From positions 1 through 17,709 of the forward strand of contig CAZJZW010000015.1 in NCBI GenBank assembly GCA_964550665.1: a DNA stretch of 17,709 nt. Direction: 5' to 3'. The stretch comes from JAUPTX01 sp964550665 (lineage in GTDB: Bacteria; Patescibacteriota; Minisyncoccia; Phycocordibacterales; CSBR16-119). Positions 14,901 through 17,709 of this stretch are shown piece by piece. The notes under the pieces are model-generated. The model made no database searches. It saw only the letters and a list, made by a program, of their open reading frames with translations, and was not told the DNA's origin. Position 1 is the first letter of the stretch. Every line of letters starts with the position of its first letter. A program made the translations under genes and the position numbers.

Positions 14901-15110
14901 CAACGTAAAAGACTCAAAAGAAAGTTCAAATTTCTTTTCAGAATAATCTTTGATTGGAGAAAACTCTTTCAAAGTCTCCTTCACTCCATCTTTCATCAAC
15001 CATTTGTATGACTCGATTTGAGTCTCCAAAAGGTCTGGCATAGGAACCAATGGCTCCTTAAATTTAGAGAAGTATTTCTTCTCTAAAGGTTTATTTCTGG
15101 TTTTTGGCAT
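11931..15110 (-). CDS. rpoB: DNA-directed RNA polymerase subunit beta
   Basis: Beta is the second large polymerase subunit. The 1059-aa protein carries all family blocks: ERVIVPQLTRSSGVFF in the N-terminal lobe, the rifampicin region (QLSQFMDQ through SALGPGGLTRERAG), RVCPIHTPEGPNIGL, NYEDAIILSERLV, SVGDKLAGRHGNKGV, and the C-terminal clamp SGGQRFGEMEVWALEGYGA. It is much shorter than E. coli RpoB (1342 aa), i.e. without the large lineage-specific insertions. In the rifampicin pocket, Glu400 and Thr404 replace the usual Thr525 and Arg529 (E. coli numbering), while His401 and Ser406 are kept. The ATG at 15110 has an AGGT 12 nt upstream. It is the first gene of the block and is preceded by two promoters and a leader with a terminator hairpin. 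rplJ/rplL are not directly upstream. Confidence 0.98.
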   Translation of the reverse strand: MPKTRNKPLEKKYFSKFKEPLVPMPDLLETQIESYKWLMKDGVKETLKEFSPIKDYSEKKFELSFESFTLGEPKHSPLYVKENKLSYEASLKVRVKLLNRLNGSVKEQEVFFSDFPLMTKQGTFIINGVERVIVPQLTRSSGVFFTELDVKGRKKFGAKIIPNRGVWIEFETDKDNIIFARIDKKRKFPVTTLMKVLGLDTDDKIRKAFKGNEVHEKFINQILDKDSAKSPEEAYVDIYKRLRDGDMATADNAKEFIDAIFTAERYDFSAVGRHRFNSRFEKSMEKAELGRLTLSADDIVTITKNVFDLNTTPGSKADDIDHLGRRRVRYVGELLQQKFRVGMTQIKRNIQDRMSTIDGDTATPVTIINQRPLQARIKEFFTTNQLSQFMDQENVLSELEHLRTLSALGPGGLTRERAGLEVRDVHTSHYGRVCPIHTPEGPNIGLVLHLSTYAKINEFGVIETPYVKVKNGKITGEIVYMNALDEEKYNIAHAGVARDDKGGFIGDMVEARAKTVPSLVPKNEIDFVDVATNQAFSIGTSMIPFLEHNDANRALMGSNMQKQAVPCIVPHAAYVATGMEDLIARDSGKLVLAEEAGTVSYVDSKKVTVKNNSGKEKTYELIQQIRTNKFSLMRQRPNVSVGDKVKKDEVLADAPSTVHGQVALGQNVRVAFMSWNGRNYEDAIILSERLVKNSIFSSIYVEEFVCVVRDTKLGPELTTRDIPNVGEAKLQNLDEEGIIRVGAEVRENDILVGKITPKGETELTPEERLLRSIFAEKARDVKDTSMRVGHGNQGRVISVKVFSRDKGHQLESGIIKKVIVEVAQLRNISVGDKLAGRHGNKGVISTILPEEEMPYTKDGEPVDVILTPLGVPSRMNLGQILELHLGLAANTLNYQAIVPLFGGATTDEIKGELKKAGLPEDGQIQLYDGQTGEAFEQKTAMGYMYMIKLHHMVEDKVHARAIGPYSLITQQPLGGKAQSGGQRFGEMEVWALEGYGAAHVLREMLTIKSDDILGRSSAFDSIIKGEKIQEPNIPASFKVMLNYLRGLALDIDLGGQRDN

Positions 15111-15193
15111 ATTATCTTGTACCTCGCTGCAAAATTTTTGAAATTAAAATCTCGTTTTTTCTACGGAATAACTCAATCAGTGGTAGTAAAAAC

Positions 15194-15227
15194 AAAAAAG
15201 AGGACGAGGCCACACCTCATCTTCTTT
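15194..15227 (-). terminator. intrinsic terminator in the rpoB leader (attenuator candidate)
   Basis: Read on the minus strand: left arm AAAGAAGATGAGG (15227-15215), loop TGTGG, right arm CCTCGTCCTCTTT, giving a 7-bp GC-rich core (one G-U) plus a 4-bp outer helix after one mismatch, followed directly by a run of six T. The wobble forms only in the minus-strand RNA (C-A mismatch on plus) and the T-run is on minus, so it is oriented to stop transcription before it reaches rpoB. Confidence 0.75.
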
Positions 15228-15231
15228 AAAA

Positions 15232-15307
15232 GACTAAAAATTTGTATTATATTTTTTTAGCAAAGCAAACCTTGTATTAAACTCCTAATAATACAATTGC
15301 TTTAGTC
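15232..15307 (-). promoter_or_regulatory. foldable rpoB leader element
   Basis: Between the upstream promoter and the terminator, the minus-strand RNA can form an outer helix GACTAAA/TTTAGTC (plus 15301-15307 with 15232-15238). This encloses an 8-bp hairpin TTGTATTA/TAATACAA that can extend through GCAA/TTGC, and whose loop shows AGGAG. This aptamer-then-terminator layout resembles a leader regulator. No known riboswitch or ribosomal-protein leader class is recognised. Confidence 0.4.
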
Positions 15308-15316
15308 GTGACTCAA
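15288..15316 (-). promoter_or_regulatory. second rpoB promoter (P2)
   Basis: On the minus strand: TTGAGT (15311-15316), 17-nt spacer, TATTAT (15288-15293). Spacing is ideal and the boxes fair. It lies downstream of P1 but still upstream of the terminator. Its -10 is part of a leader hairpin stem. Confidence 0.4.
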
Positions 15317-15336
15317 TCAACGCAATTTGTGAGGTA

Positions 15337-15364
15337 AGTATAGCGGGTTTTTGGATTTTGTCAA
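15337..15364 (-). promoter_or_regulatory. main rpoB promoter (P1)
   Basis: On the minus strand: consensus TTGACA (15359-15364), 16-nt spacer, TATACT (15337-15342). Transcription would start near 15330, giving a leader of about 220 nt before rpoB, with the leader structures and terminator inside it. Confidence 0.7.
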
Positions 15365-15373
15365 ATCTCTTAA

Positions 15374-15400
15374 CCTACTTTTTCATCACTAAAAAGTAGG
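15374..15400. repeat. 10-bp inverted repeat upstream of rpoB promoter
   Basis: CCTACTTTTT (15374-15383) and AAAAAGTAGG (15391-15400) form a perfect palindrome with a 7-nt spacer, starting 10 nt upstream of the rpoB P1 -35 box. It could be a protein-binding site or a weak terminator; no U-run follows on the minus strand. Confidence 0.5.
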
Positions 15401-15589
15401 CAAAAGACTAGACCCACACTTCACACCTAAAACTAAGATAATTTTAGTCAAAAAACGAGTAAACTCGTCCAGCTCTATAATGTCTATACATTATAGAGCT
15501 GGACTCAAACATACTAGTTTTTAAGACAAATTACCTTAGTTTTTTTACGGTGTTCTCGTGTAGGGTCGAAAGTGGTTAATTTCTATTCC
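15401..15589. other. non-coding stretch between the rpoB and small-ORF promoters
   Basis: No supported gene was found here. It holds a small ACGAG/CTCGT hairpin (15455-15468), the large palindrome at 15467-15504 listed separately, and AT-rich sequence. It separates two divergent promoters, rpoB P1 to the left on - and the small-ORF promoter to the right on +. Confidence 0.5.
15467..15504. repeat. 16-bp perfect palindrome
   Basis: GTCCAGCTCTATAATG (15467-15482) and its exact complement (15489-15504) flank a 6-nt TCTATA loop. Each arm carries TATAAT, so a -10-like box occurs on both strands, but no -35 at proper spacing was found. No T-run follows on either side, so it is not a standard terminator. 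Candidate operator, cruciform or mobile-element remnant. Confidence 0.6.
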
Positions 15590-15617
15590 TTGACAAAAAT
15601 ACTGTATATGATATAAT
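15590..15617 (+). promoter_or_regulatory. near-consensus extended promoter
   Basis: TTGACA (15590-15595), 16-nt spacer ending in TGA, TATAAT (15612-15617): both boxes are perfect and the -10 is extended. It is the best promoter in the window. Transcription should begin at about 15622-15625 and drive the small ORF that follows. Confidence 0.85.
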
Positions 15618-15684
15618 ATAAGTAGAAAACCAAACCATAAACAATCAAAAAATCAGTCAGGTCTATGCTGTCTGGTGGATAGCT

Positions 15685-15837
15685 GTGATCGTCATATTCC
15701 TTCTGATAGGAATCCTTGCGGTGGTTGCCGCAAAAACCCATCTTCTGATGTTCTTTGGAGCACTGGCCATTGGAGCACTCGGTGCAATCATCATCTGCGA
15801 CAAATGTGAGAGGCTGATCAAAAGCCTCAGAGCATAG
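15685..15837 (+). CDS. tiny two-helix membrane protein with CxxC motif
   Basis: An unrecognised small protein, 50 aa if started at the GTG at 15685, which has GGTGGA 5 nt upstream. It has two hydrophobic helices (about 1-16 and 20-37), a Gly/Ala-rich second helix, then CDKC (38-41) and a basic tail ending in TAG. The same frame is open back to 15622, almost exactly the predicted transcription start, and that upstream part (QTINNQKISQVYAVWW) looks protein-like. It has no ATG, GTG or TTG, so the true N-terminus is uncertain. A 5-codon ATG frame (15665-15682) ends 2 nt before the GTG and could couple translation. A very strong promoter precedes and an intrinsic terminator follows, so this is a complete transcription unit of about 260 nt. 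It could also be a small RNA. Confidence 0.55.
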   Translation: MIVIFLLIGILAVVAAKTHLLMFFGALAIGALGAIIICDKCERLIKSLRA

Positions 15838-15856
15838 AGAGTTCATCGCCAAGAAG

Positions 15857-15886
15857 AAAAGCCGTCCGGCATCGGGCGGCTTTTTT
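15857..15886. terminator. bidirectional terminator after the small membrane ORF
   Basis: AGCCGTCCG (15860-15868) pairs with CGGGCGGCT (15873-15881) with one G-T, GCAT loop, followed by six T on the plus strand. On the minus strand the stem is followed by TTTTCTTCTT, so it can also end the convergent 15941-16282 gene. Confidence 0.88.
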
Positions 15887-15940
15887 GTTTATATTTTCTA
15901 AAAACTAGAAACTGTATACTCCATACTAAATACTTTATAC

Positions 15941-16282
15941 TTATTTAGGCTCAACCTTTATCGTATTCACCTCCTCATCTATTCTATTCTTTGCTTTTTG
16001 GACTAATTTTTTAAAACTCTTAAAAAGTTTCCAGAAAAATATTTGAAGTATAGAAAAAGGTATAAGTGAAAACCAAAATACAAACTTAAAGAATAGATAT
16101 GGTCCGCTCAAAAGCTCTGTCCATCCAAGTATGTAGAAAAGTGCGAGCGCACCAATCCCAACAATAGTAAAAATCACGAGCGGAATTTTTAATACATCCA
16201 AGGCCATCTCTTTTCCAAGACCTGTTGGATCTTTTACTCCCTTCTTCACATCTCTATAGGTTTTAAAAATTGAAAAAATCAT
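15941..16282 (-). CDS. small two-span membrane protein, unknown function
   Basis: An unrecognised 113-aa protein with an N-terminal basic soluble stretch (YRDVKKGVKDP, about 1-32), two strong membrane helices (about 33-54 and 62-84, Phe/Trp-rich) and a basic C-terminal helix (KSFKKLVQKAKNRIDEE) that is probably cytoplasmic. There are no cysteines and no enzymatic motifs. The ATG at 16282 is chosen because it is 7 nt after the Nudix stop; a longer frame exists only inside the Nudix gene. No Shine-Dalgarno is seen, so translation is probably coupled to the Nudix gene, with which it forms a two-gene operon. The bidirectional terminator at 15857-15886 lies about 55 nt downstream. Confidence 0.7.
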   Translation of the reverse strand: MIFSIFKTYRDVKKGVKDPTGLGKEMALDVLKIPLVIFTIVGIGALALFYILGWTELLSGPYLFFKFVFWFSLIPFSILQIFFWKLFKSFKKLVQKAKNRIDEEVNTIKVEPK

Positions 16283-16289
16283 AGTTACA

Positions 16290-16727
16290 TTAAAGTATTC
16301 CCAACTTCTTGTAAAAATATTTCCACACCTCCTCAAGTTCTAAACTCTCCATCTCCTCTTTCGTATACCAACCAGCACTTTTCGTTTCGTCTTCTTGACG
16401 ATTAATTTCCATACTAGAAACTTCGGATTTATAAACATACCAGTGATGAACACCAGCAGTTCTACAATAATTCCACGAAACTTCTTCTTCAAGTACAAAT
16501 TCAGCGTCCGAAATCTTTATTCCTGTTTCCTCTAAAACTTCTCTAAGTGCGGAAACTTTTGGTTCTTCACCTTTATCTACGTGCCCCGCAGGTGAAGCAA
16601 ATCCTGGAGGCGGATACATTCTCTCTAACAAAAGATATTTATCTCCACAGGAAATAATAACGCCGGCAGAATAATGCATTTCACGCCCATCACTTGATAC
16701 ACCCATTTTCTTTTTCGCCTCTGACAT
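16290..16727 (-). CDS. Nudix hydrolase
   Basis: A 145-aa hydrolase with a perfect Nudix box at 48-70 (G-x5-E-x7-REVLEETGI), whose Glu residues bind Mg for cleavage of a nucleoside diphosphate linked to another group. Family context is good: AGVIISCGDKYLLLER before it, and PPPGFASPAGHVDKGEEP leading in. The substrate is unknown; the size fits MutT-like or general NUDIX house-cleaning enzymes acting on damaged or excess nucleotides. The ATG at 16727 sits exactly 7 nt downstream of an extended -10 (TGGTAGAAT), so the mRNA may be leaderless. The next gene, a small membrane protein, begins 7 nt after its stop. Confidence 0.92.
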   Translation of the reverse strand: MSEAKKKMGVSSDGREMHYSAGVIISCGDKYLLLERMYPPPGFASPAGHVDKGEEPKVSALREVLEETGIKISDAEFVLEEEVSWNYCRTAGVHHWYVYKSEVSSMEINRQEDETKSAGWYTKEEMESLELEEVWKYFYKKLGIL

Positions 16728-16733
16728 ATTTTT

Positions 16734-16742
16734 ATTCTACCA
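16734..16742 (-). promoter_or_regulatory. extended -10 of the Nudix gene
   Basis: On the minus strand TGG-TAGAAT (16742-16734), no good -35 at 17 nt (AAAGTC). The expected start point is the A of the Nudix ATG at 16727, implying a leaderless or near-leaderless transcript. Confidence 0.5.
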
Positions 16743-16754
16743 CAAGCTACCCGT

Positions 16755-16782
16755 TTGACTTTTCTACAGAAAGGCGTAATTT
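16755..16782 (+). promoter_or_regulatory. possible promoter of the 16803-17540 gene
   Basis: TTGACT (16755-16760), 16-nt spacer, TAATTT (16777-16782). The -35 is good but the -10 is poor. It lies in the divergent gap between the Nudix gene and the plus-strand gene. Low certainty. Confidence 0.3.
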
Positions 16783-16802
16783 TAAAACAAAAGCACATCG
16801 AC

Positions 16803-17540
16803 ATGAATAAGATTCTTACCTGGGCATCTGGTATAATGTTTGCCCTCCTCTGCATAACCTCACACCTTTATTTGGAAGGGTTGATCCCTGGCGGATCATT
16901 ACTTCTCGTACCGTTAGTGACTGGTTCACTCTATGCAATTTGGATCGATTCCTTCTGGAGAAAGATCTCCGGTGACCTCTACACGGACAAGCACTTCAAA
17001 GAACTCATCAATATGCTTGTCAGACACAGAAAAGACGAAAGGACCTTGAGGGTCATCCTACACAAGATCTCTAGCGACGACATGAATGGTCCGCTAAGAA
17101 GAAACTATGTCTGGGCTATCAACTACCTAATAGCCAGTGAGAAGGGTAAACACCACCTATTTACGGTCGTTAGGGCCCTGTGTGAATTAACTAGAGAATA
17201 TTCTGTTAAGCTCTTTAAAGATGAAGTAAAGGCACTCACCAAGAGTTATGCTCTACACGCAACAAACGAAGAGTTCATAAAACTCTTCAACGAAAAGATG
17301 ATGTTGTGTTTCCTGGAGGTTGGAGGATGCCCGACATGGGGAGACATTAGAGAAGAACTATTACCCATCTTTGAACATGTAGACAGGGATAGTGCAGAAA
17401 AATTCCTACTTACAGTGGAGGAGAGGTTCCACCCGCAAACAACTCCCAAATCTGAGTACCTTCAAGTCGAAGAGGCTCGCAGTCAGCTTTTCTTAAGCTT
17501 ACGGCGATGGCTTACTGAAAGAGAGCCTGTACTTGCTTAA
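16803..17540 (+). CDS. membrane-anchored protein of unknown family
   Basis: I do not recognise this 245-aa protein. Two membrane helices lie at the N-terminus (about 7-24 and 30-47) with a short Gly/Pro loop, then about 195 residues of soluble, charged, mostly helical sequence rich in Glu, Lys and Arg, probably cytoplasmic. No catalytic signature is visible; a single short Gly/Cys motif (EVGGCPTWGD) stands out. The ATG at 16803 starts directly before the first helix; an in-frame TTG at 16755 would be inside the promoter region. No Shine-Dalgarno is evident. Arg codons are AGA 8, AGG 5 and one each of CGA, CGC and CGG, unlike the CGA-rich rpsB, hinting at foreign origin. A strong terminator follows about 17 nt after TAA, so it is a single-gene unit. 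Confidence 0.75.
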   Translation: MNKILTWASGIMFALLCITSHLYLEGLIPGGSLLLVPLVTGSLYAIWIDSFWRKISGDLYTDKHFKELINMLVRHRKDERTLRVILHKISSDDMNGPLRRNYVWAINYLIASEKGKHHLFTVVRALCELTREYSVKLFKDEVKALTKSYALHATNEEFIKLFNEKMMLCFLEVGGCPTWGDIREELLPIFEHVDRDSAEKFLLTVEERFHPQTTPKSEYLQVEEARSQLFLSLRRWLTEREPVLA

Positions 17541-17556
17541 TCTTAACAGAAGGCAT

Positions 17557-17590
17557 AAAAAGTCCCGAGCGAATGTTCGGGACCTTTTTC
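17557..17590. terminator. bidirectional terminator between the 245-aa gene and trmD
   Basis: GTCCCGA (17562-17568) pairs with TCGGGAC (17577-17583), with flanking A and T tracts that extend the stem past a one-base bulge. On the plus strand CTTTTTCTTTTTT follows; on minus the stem is followed by TTTTT. It fits the plus gene ending at 17540 and the minus trmD ending at 17630. Confidence 0.85.
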
Positions 17591-17629
17591 TTTTTTAATA
17601 TATGAATAATGGTTATAGAATAGTAAATG

Positions 17630-17709
17630 TTATTTCTTTGATTCTTTCTTATACTCTTCGATTTTTTTGTGGTCACCTGAAATCATTACTTTTGGCACTT
17701 TGTATTTTT
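17630..17709 (-). CDS. trmD: tRNA (guanine37-N1)-methyltransferase, C-terminal end (partial)
   Basis: Only the last 25 residues are in the window. The frame reads KYKVPKVMISGDHKKIEEY followed by a Lys-rich end and a TAA stop at 17630-17632. The VPxVxxSGxHxxIEE pattern is the characteristic C-terminus of TrmD, the SPOUT-class enzyme that methylates G37 of tRNAs using SAM to prevent frameshifting. The gene continues beyond the right edge. Nothing can be said about the catalytic domain. Confidence 0.8.
   Translation of the reverse strand, partial: KYKVPKVMISGDHKKIEEYKKESKK

Noticed and set aside
15583..15852. Open frame on the minus strand (about 89 codons) with several cysteines
   Set aside because: It is antisense to the plus-strand small membrane ORF, which has a near-consensus promoter before it and an oriented terminator after it. 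The minus frame starts with TTG, and its predicted protein looks like a reverse complement of hydrophobic coding sequence.
16829..16837. TGGTATAAT, an extended -10 match inside the 16803-17540 gene
   Set aside because: It lies within coding sequence at the second codon group with no -35, and a start there would remove the first membrane helix. Likely coincidental.
156..17540. Alternative genetic code (UGA as Gly or Trp)
   Set aside because: All conserved proteins are full length with no in-frame TGA, so code 11 suffices.

Overview
The window is AT-rich, densely packed bacterial DNA read with the standard bacterial code. The proteins are short for their families (RpoB 1059 aa, RpoC 1206 aa, S2 225 aa). 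Shine-Dalgarno sequences are weak or absent before most genes, the tRNA encodes its CCA end, the primary sigma factor has a long lysine-rich N-terminal tail, and Arg is often CGA. Together these suggest a low-GC member of the Patescibacteria (CPR, perhaps a Parcubacteria-like lineage). That placement is inference: no rRNA is present.

Left part, + strand (1-2350): a structured leader, rpsB (S2), a hairpin with an extended -10 promoter in its loop, tsf (EF-Ts), a small membrane protein gene 3 nt behind tsf, then a promoter, an unusual leader and tRNA-Thr(TGU). A long hairpin terminator is shared with the convergent minus-strand genes.

Middle, - strand (2380-4820): a three-gene unit with its own promoter: membrane GT2 glycosyltransferase, membrane-anchored thioredoxin-fold protein, HAD-type phosphatase. 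A separate small gene follows (4866-5138), encoding a DUF378-like membrane protein with a six-cysteine tail.

Core block, - strand (5194-15364), transcribed rpoB, rpoC, dnaG, rpoD: the RNA polymerase beta and beta' subunits, primase and housekeeping sigma are collinear with short gaps. Upstream of rpoB are two promoters, a foldable leader and an intrinsic terminator lying between promoters and start codon, which looks like transcription attenuation. The primase has lost three of four zinc-finger ligands. The polymerase carries natural changes in the rifampicin pocket.

Right part (15590-17709): a near-consensus promoter drives a very small two-helix membrane ORF on + that ends at a strong terminator. 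A Nudix hydrolase and a small membrane protein are on -. A two-helix membrane protein of unknown family with AGA/AGG-biased Arg codons is on +. The last bases hold the C-terminus of trmD on -. The two + strand genes here look compositionally different from the housekeeping genes and may be later arrivals.

No mobile element, CRISPR array or known defence system was seen. The most unusual items are the rpoB leader, the zinc-depleted primase, the sigma tail and the small consensus-promoter gene without a normal start codon.
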